Positions 33,887 to 42,088 are shown, counted from the stretch's first letter. The stretch is DNA of 64,000 bases from Clostridia bacterium (GCA_017463485.1 JAFTPD010000009.1:124001-188000); one strand, 5' to 3'. Notes: generated by a model not told the origin, from the sequence alone. A program made the numbers and translations.

Positions 33887-35506
33887 TTAGTCCTCAAGCG
33901 AGGTCTTTACCGAAACGGTAACTTCCTTGTCGTAGCACTCGAACATCTTGTCCACGTCCTCGGGAACGCTCTTGCGAGTCAGCAGGCTGACGACGGGAAC
34001 TACCACAAGTCCCACAAGCATCGCGAGCATACCTGCGTTGATGGAGGAATTGAAGAAATACTTCATAAACGCATTCTCAAAGGTAATCTTCAAGACAGAC
34101 GTCAGCACAAATTCCGTTATCATAATGCCAAGTCCCGTAGCAAAGCTTGCCCATACTGCGGCGGGCGTGACCTTCTTCCAGAACAGACTGTACATAAATG
34201 GTGCGAGGAAGCAGCCCGCCAAAGCACCCCAAGAGATGCCCATGAGGTCGGATATGTAAAGCTTGCCCGCAAGCTCGGTGTTAACCACGAGCAGTATCGC
34301 AATAAACGCCGAAACTGCAATAGACAGAGCGATAAGCAGACGCATGATGACCATTTTTTTCTTTTCGCTCAACGTCTTTTTAGACACGGAGGAAATAAGG
34401 TCGAGAGTAAGCGTGGAGCTGGACGTCATAACCAGCGAGGACAGTGTGGACATTGATGCGGACAGAACGAGGATAAGCACAAGTCCGATAAGCACGTCGC
34501 CGCCTACTCCGAGCGCCTTGTTCACAGCGGTCAGCATAGTGGGGATTATAGCGTCGAAGGATTCAGGCGCGCCGTTTGCACCCATGGTGATATCCGAGGC
34601 GTACAAACGTCCGAAGCCGCCGAGGAAATAGCATCCGCCCGCAACGACGAGCGCGAAAACGGTGGAGATAACAGTTCCCTTGGTGATAGCCTTTTCGTCC
34701 TTGATGGAGTAGAATTTGCTTATCATCTGAGGAAGTCCCCACGTACCCAGCGAGGTAAGCACTACAACACCGAGCAGCTGGAGCGGCTGAGGGCCGAGGA
34801 AGGAGGTATAAGCTCCTTCAAATTCTGTGCCTGCGGGAGTGATGAAGGAATTCGCCGACAGCTTTGCGATGGCCTCGGTAAGTCCGCCGTGGCAATTGAT
34901 AACTGCGCCAACCACCGCTACGATACCCACGAGCATTATAATACCCTGAATGAAATTATTGATAGCCGAGCCCATGTATCCGCCGAGGATAACGTAAACG
35001 CCCGTCAGCACCGCCATTATCACTACCCACCAAGCGTAATCTATGCCTGCAAATGATGCGGAAAAGAGCTGGGAAAGACCGTTGAAAAGCGAGGCGGTAT
35101 AAGGAATAAGGAATATGAAAACGATAAGAGCGGCAACGATCTTGAGGGCTTTGGAATTAAAGCGCAGTCCGAAAAAGTCGGGCATGGTCTTACTGCCGAT
35201 ATGCTGAGTCATAACACGAGTGCGTCGACCCAGAATGACCCATGCCATGAGTGAACCGATAAAGGCGTTTCCAAGTCCGATCCACGTAGATGCAAGACCG
35301 AAATTCCAGCCGAATCTGCCTGCATAGCCTATAAAGATAACCGCAGAAAAGTACGACGTACCAAAGGAAAACGCCGAAAGCCACGGGCCTACCGAGCGTC
35401 CGCCGAGGACAAATCCGTCAAGACTGCTTGCGCGCTTGCGGCTTACTACGCCGACAAGCACGGTGACGGCAAAGAAAAGAACAATGAAAATGATTTTGAT
35501 AGCCAT
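33887..35506 (-). CDS. sodium:solute symporter (SSS family) under T-box control
   Basis: 539 residues with about thirteen membrane helices. GGRSVGPWLSAFSFGTSYFSA and GYMGSAINNFIQGIIMLVG are typical of the Na+/proline-pantothenate branch of the SSS family. It imports a small solute with Na+. The T-box leader (35562-35880) indicates that expression responds to uncharged tRNA, with a UAC (Tyr) specifier, so the solute is likely tyrosine or a related amino acid or peptide source. CAGGAGGC precedes the ATG. Monocistronic. Confidence 0.88.
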   Translation of the reverse strand: MAIKIIFIVLFFAVTVLVGVVSRKRASSLDGFVLGGRSVGPWLSAFSFGTSYFSAVIFIGYAGRFGWNFGLASTWIGLGNAFIGSLMAWVILGRRTRVMTQHIGSKTMPDFFGLRFNSKALKIVAALIVFIFLIPYTASLFNGLSQLFSASFAGIDYAWWVVIMAVLTGVYVILGGYMGSAINNFIQGIIMLVGIVAVVGAVINCHGGLTEAIAKLSANSFITPAGTEFEGAYTSFLGPQPLQLLGVVVLTSLGTWGLPQMISKFYSIKDEKAITKGTVISTVFALVVAGGCYFLGGFGRLYASDITMGANGAPESFDAIIPTMLTAVNKALGVGGDVLIGLVLILVLSASMSTLSSLVMTSSSTLTLDLISSVSKKTLSEKKKMVIMRLLIALSIAVSAFIAILLVVNTELAGKLYISDLMGISWGALAGCFLAPFMYSLFWKKVTPAAVWASFATGLGIMITEFVLTSVLKITFENAFMKYFFNSSINAGMLAMLVGLVVVPVVSLLTRKSVPEDVDKMFECYDKEVTVSVKTSLED

Positions 35507-35561
35507 AAAAGCCTCCTGTAAGTCTGCCGATATACGGCTTGAAATTATGACAGACGGGCTT

Positions 35562-35880
35562 GAAATAAGAAAAGCCCTCTGTCACACTGACAGAGGGCGG
35601 AAAATATTCCGCGGTACCACCTCATTTTATCGCGGTATCACTGCCGCGACCTCGTCGGGCACAGACCGTATCACTCGGCAATACCGCCAAAGCGCCGATA
35701 AACACGCATGCCCTGCCGCTGTAACGGGCGCTCCCGTCGAACCCTTGGGCGAATTTAAGCTCGCCGTTCAAGCCGCGGCTCTCGAAACGTATTCGGTGTC
35801 CTCTCCCCTCCGTCTTACACCAACCGACGGCTCTCTGCGCGGAAAAATGGCACTTACTTCTTTTCGGTCATAGCCTTATG
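35562..35880 (-). promoter_or_regulatory. T-box riboswitch, predicted tRNA-Tyr specific
   Basis: Stem I shows the GAAGUAAG loop-E side, the AGAGAG bulge, GGUUGGUGUAAG and the specifier segment GAAUACG, whose 3' neighbour UUUCG pairs with CGAAA upstream; the triplet in the reading position is UAC (Tyr). The antiterminator bulge GAGGUGGUACCGCG (about 35608-35622) presents UGGU, which fits tRNA ending ACCA, as tRNA-Tyr does. The competing terminator is GCCCTCTGTC-AGTGT-GACAGAGGGC (35574-35598) with a T-rich tail. Uncharged tRNA should allow readthrough into the symporter gene 60 nt downstream. Confidence 0.9.
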
Positions 35881-35885
35881 TGCCG

Positions 35886-35914
35886 ATTATACACCTTTTT
35901 TACCCCTTTGTCAA
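35886..35914 (-). promoter_or_regulatory. sigma-A promoter of the T-box/symporter transcript
   Basis: Minus strand TTGACA (35909-35914), 17-bp spacer, TATAAT (35886-35891), perfect consensus. Confidence 0.9.
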
Positions 35915-36059
35915 GAGTTTTTTGGATTTTTCTCGAATTAATTTGTTAAAATGCTAAAAAGTCGCTTCAAATTGTGCCGTCATAATGCACTAAAATATTT
36001 TTTCCGATTTGTCCAAATAGCCGCAAAATAACGAAAATTAAAAATTTTCGCAAAAAGGC

Positions 36060-36088
36060 TTGTATATTTAGGAAAAATGAGGTAAAAT
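36060..36088 (+). promoter_or_regulatory. sigma-A promoter of gap
   Basis: TTGTAT (36060-36065), 17-bp spacer, TAAAAT (36083-36088), 92 bp before the start codon. The stretch 35920-36059 is AT-rich with no gene. Confidence 0.7.
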
Positions 36089-36179
36089 ATATGAGCAAAA
36101 GTGTGGGCTTTGAGCAAAAGCCGTAGCGCACGCTGTTGAACAAGTCAAAAAATTATTTTATATAATGGAGGATTTCACC

Positions 36180-37196
36180 ATGTCAGTAAAAGTTGCTATT
36201 AATGGATTCGGCCGTATCGGTCGTCTCGCATTCCGCCAGATGTTCGGCGCAGAGGGTTACGAGATCGTAGCTATCAACGACCTCACCAAGCCCTCCATGC
36301 TCGCTCACCTTCTCAAGTACGACACCGCTCAGGGTCGCTACGACGGTCACACCGTTGCTGCTGACGACGAGGCAGGTACCATCACCGTTGACGGCAAGAC
36401 CATCAAGATCTCTGCTGAGAAGGACGCTGCTAACTGCCCTTGGGCTGCTAACGACGTTGACGTAGTTCTCGAGTGCACCGGCTTCTACTGCTCCACCGAG
36501 AAGTCTATGGCTCACATCAACGCAGGCGCAAAGAAGGTCGTTATTTCTGCTCCCGCAGGCAAGGACCTCAAGACCGTTGTATTCTCTGTTAACGAGAACA
36601 CCCTCACCGCTGATGACAAGATCATCTCCGCTGCATCCTGCACCACCAACTGCCTCGCTCCCATGGCTAAGGCTCTTAACGATTACGCTCCCATCCAGAG
36701 CGGTATCATGACCACCGTTCACGCTTACACCGGTGACCAGATGATCCTTGACGGTCCTCACAGAAAGGGCGACCTCCGCCGTGCACGCGCAGGCGCACAA
36801 AATATTGTTCCCAACTCCACCGGCGCTGCAAAGGCTATCGGCCTTGTTATCCCCGAGCTGAACGGCAAGCTTATCGGTTCCGCACAGCGCGTTCCTACCT
36901 GCACTGGTTCTACTACCATTCTCGTAGCAGTTGTTAAGGGCAAGGACGTTACTGTTGAGGGCATCAACGCAGCAATGAAGGCTGCATCCTCCGATTCCTT
37001 CGGTTACAACGAGGATCAGATCGTTTCCTCCGACGTTATCGGTATCACCTACGGTTCTCTGTTCGACGCAACTCAGACCATGGTTGCAAAGATCGACGAC
37101 GATACCTACCAGGTACAGGTTGTTTCTTGGTACGACAACGAGAACAGCTACACCAGCCAGATGGTTCGTACTATCAAGTACTTCGCAAGCATCTAA
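36180..37196 (+). CDS. gapA: glyceraldehyde-3-phosphate dehydrogenase
   Basis: 338 residues from the ATG at 36180, which follows GGAGGATTTCACC. Oxidises glyceraldehyde-3-phosphate with NAD and phosphate in glycolysis. [11 protein letters not shown] binds [15 protein letters not shown] holds the catalytic Cys, and [20 protein letters not shown] and [14 protein letters not shown] complete the active site. Codon use is strongly biased (almost only GCT/GCA, AAG, GTT, CTC) in contrast to its neighbours, as expected for a very highly expressed gene. Monocistronic with its own terminator. Confidence 0.98.
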   Translation: MSVKVAINGFGRIGRLAFRQMFGAEGYEIVAINDLTKPSMLAHLLKYDTAQGRYDGHTVAADDEAGTITVDGKTIKISAEKDAANCPWAANDVDVVLECTGFYCSTEKSMAHINAGAKKVVISAPAGKDLKTVVFSVNENTLTADDKIISAASCTTNCLAPMAKALNDYAPIQSGIMTTVHAYTGDQMILDGPHRKGDLRRARAGAQNIVPNSTGAAKAIGLVIPELNGKLIGSAQRVPTCTGSTTILVAVVKGKDVTVEGINAAMKAASSDSFGYNEDQIVSSDVIGITYGSLFDATQTMVAKIDDDTYQVQVVSWYDNENSYTSQMVRTIKYFASI

Positions 37197-37219
37197 TAGG
37201 CTGTATAATCAAGTACACA

Positions 37220-37248
37220 AGCCGAGGTCAATCGACCTCGGCTTTTTG
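37220..37248 (+). terminator. terminator of gap
   Basis: Ten-bp stem AGCCGAGGTC with loop AATC, followed by TTTTTGTTTT. Confidence 0.93.
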
Positions 37249-37273
37249 TTTTATGGCAATATGTTTTTATGTT

Positions 37274-37898
37274 ACTTCTGTATCGACAGAAGTGGCGCAG
37301 AAGATCCGAACTGCTCGCTGCGCGAGGCAGTTCCCGAAATCGTGTTCGCTGAATGAGATTCAGCGTTTTGGCGTAACGCCAAAAACACACGATATTCTGT
37401 GACCAAAGGTTGGGAGGATGAGTCGTGATTTCAATTTTTACAAAATTGAAATTTCACTCCTCGATTCCTCCCTCCCTTTGGAATCCCACCCACCTTGGGG
37501 TTCGGTTCGTGGTTAGAGTGCCATCATACAAACGCTATTACAAATTATACCGAAAGGTCGTAAATTGGAAATCAGATACGCCCGATGTACGTGGCAATTT
37601 ATTGGGGGAGCAACGCCGAAAAAGATTTGAAATTTTTCTCCTTGCACTTGATTTTTAAATCTCACACAGCCATAAAATTACTTTCCGCCCAAGGCGTTCT
37701 CTGCCTGACCAAGTTTCCGTCGCTCCGACGGGAACTTGGCGCTGCGGGTGTGCTACAACTTTGGCGCGCGATCACGCCTTGACCGCACACTTGCGGCAAG
37801 GCGGCGCGTACAGGATGGTGAGTTTCTTAAGAGAGGAGACCGTGGGTTTCCTCTCTTAAGTCAATCTTTGGCTACTTTCTGTTGAGGCAGAAAGTAGC
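37274..37898. other. hairpin-dense non-coding zone
   Basis: At least eight long inverted repeats are packed into 625 bp: 37274-37293 (8-bp stem), 37308-37333 (11), 37347-37365 (8), 37366-37384 (8), 37403-37481 (an extended imperfect hairpin with CCAAAGG/CCTTTGG and GGGAGG/CCTCCC), 37709-37739 (13), 37775-37803 (11, one bulge), 37826-37860 (12) and 37871-37898 (11). The pair at 37347 and 37366 is enclosed by an outer helix (TCGTGTT with AACACACGA), giving a multi-branched fold. Short open frames occur but have no ribosome binding site or recognisable product. It may be a large structured RNA or the remains of a mobile palindromic element. Confidence 0.6.
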
Positions 37899-37972
37899 AA
37901 TAATACAGAAAGCGACACGAAATATATAAACAAACAGTTTAAAAAGAAACGTTTTGTCGCAAAAAAGCGGTG

Positions 37973-38000
37973 CCCCTGAACGATTTAACCCGTTCAGGGG
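37973..38000 (-). terminator. probable terminator of the 50-residue protein gene
   Basis: CCCCTGAACG pairs with CGTTCAGGGG around an 8-nt loop, followed on the minus strand after six bases by TTTTTT. Confidence 0.6.
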
Positions 38001-38019
38001 GGGATTGCCGATTCATAAA

Positions 38020-38172
38020 TCAACGACCGTTCCTTCTGATATCTTCACAGCTCTGATCGTCTGTAAAGGTTTTGCCCGTTGTCGGGCACTCGATTTTCTT
38101 TGGGCTATACTGCACACACGTTTCACCTTTATGGCAATAAGGGCACCATACCCAAATCATTTCTCCACTCAT
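38020..38172 (-). CDS. 50-residue zinc-ribbon-like protein, unknown function
   Basis: The ATG at 38172 follows GAAAGGAGAAAAAAT. The sequence contains CPYCHKGETCVQY, then KIECPTTGKTF and DQSCED, so there are several Cys and one or two His that could bind zinc, in the manner of small zinc-ribbon proteins. It lies 77 bp downstream of the 163-residue gene on the same strand and is probably in the same transcript. No homologue is recognised. Confidence 0.6.
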   Translation of the reverse strand: MSGEMIWVWCPYCHKGETCVQYSPKKIECPTTGKTFTDDQSCEDIRRNGR

Positions 38173-38249
38173 ATTTTTTCTCCTTTCTATGTTTTTTTCA
38201 TCCAAACACGGAGAGTTAATCCGTGTAAAGGCTTCAAATTTGCATACCA

Positions 38250-38741
38250 TTAGTCCGTCCACATTTTGTCTGCTATATCATACAAAATCGTGTACCATTG
38301 CTTTTCTTCTTCCAATTTTTGATTGTTTACCCCGCCGTGTCTCAATTTCCATATTCCAGCTCCTATCAATGCCCCCACCTTATTTGCCATTGGGGCATTT
38401 TTAAGTGTATCTTTTGTGTAATCCTTGTGAGCTACATTAGCAAGCTGCTCGCTCATTCCAAACACAAAATATGAAACAAATGCATATTTCCCCTCGTGCT
38501 TGATACGTATGCAATGATTGAGATAATCCTTTTCGTGCTCAGGGTGATAAAGGACAAGACACCTATCCGTGCCTCCACCCCATCCACTATACTTTATCTC
38601 ATCCGTTCGAAAGGCAATGGCTATACCATTCTCTCGAGCAGAATCTTCAAAATATTCGCGCACGGTAGTGTAGGTAATCTCCTCTCCGTCAGCACATTTT
38701 CTTCCTCCCATCCACTCGTTCAAATCCTTTTCTTTAATCAT
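38250..38741 (-). CDS. 163-residue protein of unknown function, XRE-module
   Basis: The start at 38741 is chosen because GGAGG lies 9 nt upstream; in-frame ATGs at 38750 and 38804 are worse. A soluble, mixed-charge protein. Notable segments are WMGGRKCADGEEITYTTVREYF, SGWGGGTDRCLVLYHPEHEK and FVSYFVFGMSEQLANVAHKDY. I do not recognise a family. It has its own promoter with an operator lying exactly between the -35 and -10 boxes and is divergent from an XRE regulator gene, so it is very probably repressed by it. Confidence 0.7.
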   Translation of the reverse strand: MIKEKDLNEWMGGRKCADGEEITYTTVREYFEDSARENGIAIAFRTDEIKYSGWGGGTDRCLVLYHPEHEKDYLNHCIRIKHEGKYAFVSYFVFGMSEQLANVAHKDYTKDTLKNAPMANKVGALIGAGIWKLRHGGVNNQKLEEEKQWYTILYDIADKMWTD

Positions 38742-38792
38742 TTTTCTCATCCTCCGATAAATTTTAAAGAGCATTTTATTGCTCGTGCATAC

Positions 38793-38821
38793 ATTATATG
38801 ACAAAATGTCATAAATTTCAA
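38793..38821 (-). promoter_or_regulatory. sigma-A promoter of the 163-residue gene
   Basis: Minus strand TTGAAA (38816-38821), 17-bp spacer, TATAAT (38793-38798). The spacer is filled by operator 1. Confidence 0.85.
38797..38813. promoter_or_regulatory. operator 1 of the XRE module
   Basis: Perfect 7-bp inverted repeat TATGACA-AAA-TGTCATA between the -35 and -10 boxes of the leftward promoter. A repressor bound here would exclude polymerase. Confidence 0.75.
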
Positions 38822-38872
38822 TTCGCAGAATGTCTAAAGATTGTCTAAAGATTTAAAAATATATTTGTATAT

Positions 38873-38889
38873 TATGACATATTGTCATA
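38873..38889. promoter_or_regulatory. operator 2 of the XRE module
   Basis: Perfect 7-bp inverted repeat TATGACA-TAT-TGTCATA, same half-sites as operator 1, 76 bp away, and just upstream of a TATAAT (38901-38906) that may be the -10 box of the XRE gene; this suggests autoregulation. Confidence 0.72.
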
Positions 38890-38961
38890 TGACGGGTTGA
38901 TATAATATGCTAAAATAGCTTGTAACGACAACTTATAACGATAGGAGAGAGGAGCGCGCTA

Positions 38962-39174
38962 ATGGACAATAATTTAAAAAAGCTGCGCATTGAGCGGAAA
39001 AAGACTCAACTGCAGGTGCAGATGGACACCGGCATCGAGCAGGCGCTGCTTTCAAAATACGAAAACGGGTTACGAGTTCCGCCCACCGAAACGCTTTTGG
39101 CTCTTGCCGATTACTTTAACGTAAGTATGGATTATATTATGAAGCGCACGGGAAATCCCGAAATAAACAAATGA
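38962..39174 (+). CDS. XRE-family (Cro/CI-type) transcriptional regulator
   Basis: 70 residues forming a single helix-turn-helix domain: LKKLRIERKKTQLQVQMDTGIEQALLSKYENG, with helix 2-3 carrying the contact residues, and PPTETLLALADYFNVSMDYIM at the C-terminal end of the domain. No effector domain. GGAGAGAGGAG precedes the ATG. It faces the 163-residue gene, and the two identical operators between them make it the likely repressor of both promoters. Confidence 0.9.
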   Translation: MDNNLKKLRIERKKTQLQVQMDTGIEQALLSKYENGLRVPPTETLLALADYFNVSMDYIMKRTGNPEINK

Positions 39175-39208
39175 CCGTCTACGACTTGTGGGCGGTCATT
39201 TATTTATA
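39169..39208 (+). terminator. terminator of the XRE gene
   Basis: AAATGACCG pairs with CGGTCATTT around a 15-nt loop, followed by a T-rich tail. The 130 bp from here to the rpmG promoter hold nothing I can name. Confidence 0.65.
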
Positions 39209-39335
39209 CTTCCCCGACGGTAAATCTGACGGTATATATTATATAGTAGAGTCACATATGTAAAATTCACAAAAGAAACAGCTTGAAATGAGCAAAAACC
39301 GTCAAAAATTCGTGCATTTTTTACTAAAATTTCTC

Positions 39336-39364
39336 TTGACAACGGACAAGGAGTATGATATAAT
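39336..39364 (+). promoter_or_regulatory. sigma-A promoter of rpmG-secE-nusG
   Basis: TTGACA (39336-39341), 17-bp spacer, TATAAT (39359-39364), perfect consensus. The 140-nt leader that follows contains a 10-bp hairpin CAGTTGCCTT/AAGGCAGCTG at about 39451-39482. Confidence 0.9.
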
Positions 39365-39511
39365 ATTATCACCTCTGTGAGTAGGCTTTTTTTGTGCGTC
39401 CGCTATGCGCCAACAGCCGGAAGTGCCGCCGACTCCTGAGGGAGGTACACTGCAGTTGCCTTTCTGCAACAAGGCAGCTGAAATAAATTTTACATGGGAG
39501 GTGCCGATATC

Positions 39512-39676
39512 ATGGCTAAGAATGAAACAAGAGTCAAGGTTACTCTGGTTTGCACCGAATGCAAGCAGAGAAACTATGACACAACCAAGAACAAGAAGAA
39601 CAACCCTGACAGACTTGAAATGAAAAAGCACTGCAGATTCTGCCGCAAGCACACTCTGCACAAAGAGTCTAAGTAA
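39512..39676 (+). CDS. rpmG: 50S ribosomal protein L33, zinc-binding form
   Basis: 54 residues from the ATG at 39512 after [36 protein letters not shown] and [15 protein letters not shown] carry the two CxxC pairs of the zinc-containing L33. Its place before secE-nusG-rplK-rplA is the common Firmicutes arrangement. Confidence 0.97.
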   Translation: MAKNETRVKVTLVCTECKQRNYDTTKNKKNNPDRLEMKKHCRFCRKHTLHKESK

Positions 39677-39693
39677 TTGGAGGGTTAGAAAAA

Positions 39694-40194
39694 ATGACTG
39701 CTATTAATACGAGCAGAAAGCTGCGCGCCGTACTGGCAGCCGCTCTCTCGCTTTTGATTATCGTCTGCATGATGAGCGTTCCCGCTTTCGCTGCAGAGGA
39801 TACGACTGCAGCCGAAACTACTACAGCTGTCGAGACCACTGCAGCTGAAACCACCGCAGCGACCACCACAAAGGCTGAGGCAGAAACTACTACCTCGGCT
39901 GCTGATGCCGAAGCTAAAACCCGCGGAATCATCAACCTCGTGGTTGGCGGCGTAATTCTCGTAGTTCTCGTCGTGCTGTGCATCGTATTCAGACACAAGA
40001 TCCCCGGCTTCGCAAGATCCATGAAGAGCGAGACCGGCAAGATCGTTTGGTGTCCCAAGGACCAGCTCAAGAAAAAGGCTGTTGTCGTTATTATCACCAT
40101 TCTCGCACTTATCCTCATCATTGCGCTTCTTGACTTCGCGTTCTCCGAGGGACTTCAGCTGCTCCGTCAGGCTACTGCCGGACTGCGCAAGTAA
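39694..40194 (+). CDS. secE: preprotein translocase subunit SecE with added signal peptide and linker
   Basis: 166 residues, against about 60-75 in most Gram-positive bacteria. The C-terminal third is standard SecE: the amphipathic segment MKSETGKIVWCPKDQLKKK and the last membrane helix AVVVIITILALILIIALLDFA. Before it come an extra membrane helix (LVVGGVILVVLVVLCIVF) and, at the very N-terminus, a signal peptide (LAAALSLLIIVCMMSVPAFA) and a 40-residue Thr/Glu/Ala linker. SecE clamps SecY in the export channel. The location between rpmG and nusG confirms identity. Confidence 0.93.
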   Translation: MTAINTSRKLRAVLAAALSLLIIVCMMSVPAFAAEDTTAAETTTAVETTAAETTAATTTKAEAETTTSAADAEAKTRGIINLVVGGVILVVLVVLCIVFRHKIPGFARSMKSETGKIVWCPKDQLKKKAVVVIITILALILIIALLDFAFSEGLQLLRQATAGLRK

Positions 40195-40226
40195 GCTTCC
40201 TTAAAAAATTCGAGGGAATAAGAATT

Positions 40227-40769
40227 ATGAGTGATTTTGATGAGATGAACGTTGGCCCCCGATGGTATGTGGCGCACACCTACTCGGGTTATGAAGCTAA
40301 AGTCAAGGCAAGCCTTGAAAAGATCATTGAGAACCGCGGACTTGAGAATCTGATATTCGATATCAAGATTCCCTGCGAAACGGTGATCGAAAAGAAGGGT
40401 GACGAGGAAAAGCAGGTTGAACTGAAAATTTTCCCCACCTATGTTTTCATCAAGATGGCAATGACAGACGAAAGCTGGCACGCAGTGCGTAACATCACAG
40501 GCGTGACGGGCTTCGTAGGTCCCGGATCCCGCCCCACCCCTCTGAGTGATGCTGAGGTCGAAGCCCTCAATATCGAGGAGGTCAAGGTAAGACTTTCCTT
40601 CGCTGTCGGCGACAATGTGCAGATTGTTACCGGTTTGTTTGAAGGCTACAGCGGTGTCGTTCAGTCCATCTCGGATGACATGCGTAACGTTACGGTCCTC
40701 GTTAAGCGCGGACGCCGCGACGTTCCCGTCGAGCTTGAATCCTCTATGATCAAGCCCGAAAATCAGTAA
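40227..40769 (+). CDS. nusG: transcription termination/antitermination protein NusG
   Basis: 180 residues. NGN domain (PRWYVAHTYSGYEAKVKASLE to IFPTYVFIKM and GVTGFVGPGSRPTPLSD) and C-terminal KOW domain (FAVGDNVQIVTGLFEGYSGVV). It binds elongating polymerase and, with NusA, affects pausing and termination. It follows secE by 32 bp. Confidence 0.97.
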   Translation: MSDFDEMNVGPRWYVAHTYSGYEAKVKASLEKIIENRGLENLIFDIKIPCETVIEKKGDEEKQVELKIFPTYVFIKMAMTDESWHAVRNITGVTGFVGPGSRPTPLSDAEVEALNIEEVKVRLSFAVGDNVQIVTGLFEGYSGVVQSISDDMRNVTVLVKRGRRDVPVELESSMIKPENQ

Positions 40770-40900
40770 GTCCGTTTAAAAAGAAACGGCAAGCGAGCCC
40801 CGTCCGCTTTGTCACGGTCGGAGTCGCAAGAAAGTGGGAGGGAGAAAATTTCTATTATAATTCTCCCGTATAAGTACCACGTATGGAGGTGTAATTCATT
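40770..40900 (+). promoter_or_regulatory. nusG-rplK intergenic leader
   Basis: 131 bp with a GGGAGAA/TTCTCCC hairpin (about 40840-40868) and a CCGTCCG-CGGTCGG-like pairing before it. This is where L1 or L11 leader control is often found, but I cannot match a known binding site. Confidence 0.35.
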
Positions 40901-41326
40901 ATGGCAAAGAAGATTTTAGGTTATATCAAGCTGCAGCTCCCTGCAGGTAAGGCTACTCCTCAGCCTCCCGTAGGTCCTGCTCTCGGTCAGTACGGTGTTG
41001 CAATCCCCGTATTTACAAAAGAGTTCAACGAAAGAACCAAGAACGATATCGGTCTTATCATTCCCGTAGTTATTACGGTTTACGCTGACCGTTCCTTCAC
41101 ATTCATTACCAAGACTCCCCCCGCAGCGGTTCTTATCAAGAAGGCTGCAGGCATCGAGTCCGGCTCCGACAAGCCCAACAAGACCAAGGTTGCTAAGCTG
41201 ACCAAGGAGCAGGTAAGAAAGATCGCTGAAACTAAGATGCCCGACCTCAATGCAGGTTCTATCGAGGCTGCCATGAGCATGGTAGCAGGAACCGCACGCA
41301 GCATGGGCGTTACGGTTGAGGACTGA
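40901..41326 (+). CDS. rplK: 50S ribosomal protein L11
   Basis: 141 residues, standard length. [20 protein letters not shown] is the family signature, the C-terminal domain binds 23S rRNA at the GTPase centre ([18 protein letters not shown]). GGAGGTG precedes the ATG; 17 bp from rplA. Confidence 0.98.
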   Translation: MAKKILGYIKLQLPAGKATPQPPVGPALGQYGVAIPVFTKEFNERTKNDIGLIIPVVITVYADRSFTFITKTPPAAVLIKKAAGIESGSDKPNKTKVAKLTKEQVRKIAETKMPDLNAGSIEAAMSMVAGTARSMGVTVED

Positions 41327-41343
41327 TAAGGAGGTAAACGGAA

Positions 41344-42039
41344 ATGGCTAAAATGGGTAAGAAATATTCCGATAACGTAAAGCGTATCGAAAAGAACAGA
41401 CTGTATGATCCCGCAGAGGCTCTGGCACTCGTTTGCGAGACCTCTACCGCAAAGTTTGATGAAACTATCGAGCTTCACATCCGCCTTGGTGTTGACTCCC
41501 GTCACGCTGACCAGCAGGTCAGAGGCGCAGTAGTCCTCCCCAATGGTACGGGTAAGGTTGCTAAGGTCCTCGTTTTCGCTAAGGGAGACAACATTGATAA
41601 GGCACAGGCAGCAGGCGCTGACTACGTTGGCGGCGTTGAGCTGGCTGACAAGATCGTTAAGGAGAACTGGTTCGACTTTGACGTTGTTATCGCTTCTCCC
41701 GACATGATGGGTACTATCGGTAAGCTCGGTAAGGTTCTCGGTCCTAAGGGACTGATGCCCTCTCCCAAGGCTGGTACCGTTACTACTGACGTAGCTCGCG
41801 CAGTAAGCGAGGCTAAGGCAGGTAAGATCGAGTACCGTCTTGACAAGACTAACATCATCCACTGCCCCATTGGTAAGGCTTCCTTCGGTGCAGAGAAGCT
41901 CCAGGCTAACTTTGACACGCTTGTTGGCGCTGTTATCAAGGCTAAGCCCGCAGCTACTAAGGGCCAGTACATCAAGAGCTGTGTACTTGCTTCCACCATG
42001 GGCCCCGGTATCAAGATCAACCAGGCTAAGCTTTCCTAA
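41344..42039 (+). CDS. rplA: 50S ribosomal protein L1
   Basis: 231 residues, standard length. [20 protein letters not shown] at the N-terminus and [21 protein letters not shown] are diagnostic. It forms the L1 stalk and in many bacteria represses its own operon. rplJ and rplL, which usually follow, are absent here; a terminator and acpP come next. Confidence 0.98.
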   Translation: MAKMGKKYSDNVKRIEKNRLYDPAEALALVCETSTAKFDETIELHIRLGVDSRHADQQVRGAVVLPNGTGKVAKVLVFAKGDNIDKAQAAGADYVGGVELADKIVKENWFDFDVVIASPDMMGTIGKLGKVLGPKGLMPSPKAGTVTTDVARAVSEAKAGKIEYRLDKTNIIHCPIGKASFGAEKLQANFDTLVGAVIKAKPAATKGQYIKSCVLASTMGPGIKINQAKLS

Positions 42040-42057
42040 TAGGAAACAAAATGATAA

Positions 42058-42088
42058 AAACACCTCGGAGTATTCCTTCGAGGTGTTT
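42058..42088 (+). terminator. terminator after rplA
   Basis: A 13-bp stem starting AAACACCTCGGAG with loop TATTC; the T-tail is short. Confidence 0.8.

Noticed and set aside
37425..37782. Two open frames of 60-80 codons within the hairpin zone
   Set aside because: No ribosome binding site, atypical composition, and both run through inverted-repeat stems; no recognisable product.
37936..40787. GTTTAAAAAGAAACG occurs both at 37936-37950 and at about 40773-40787
   Set aside because: A 15-bp low-complexity match in AT-rich DNA; not enough to claim a repeat family or attachment site.
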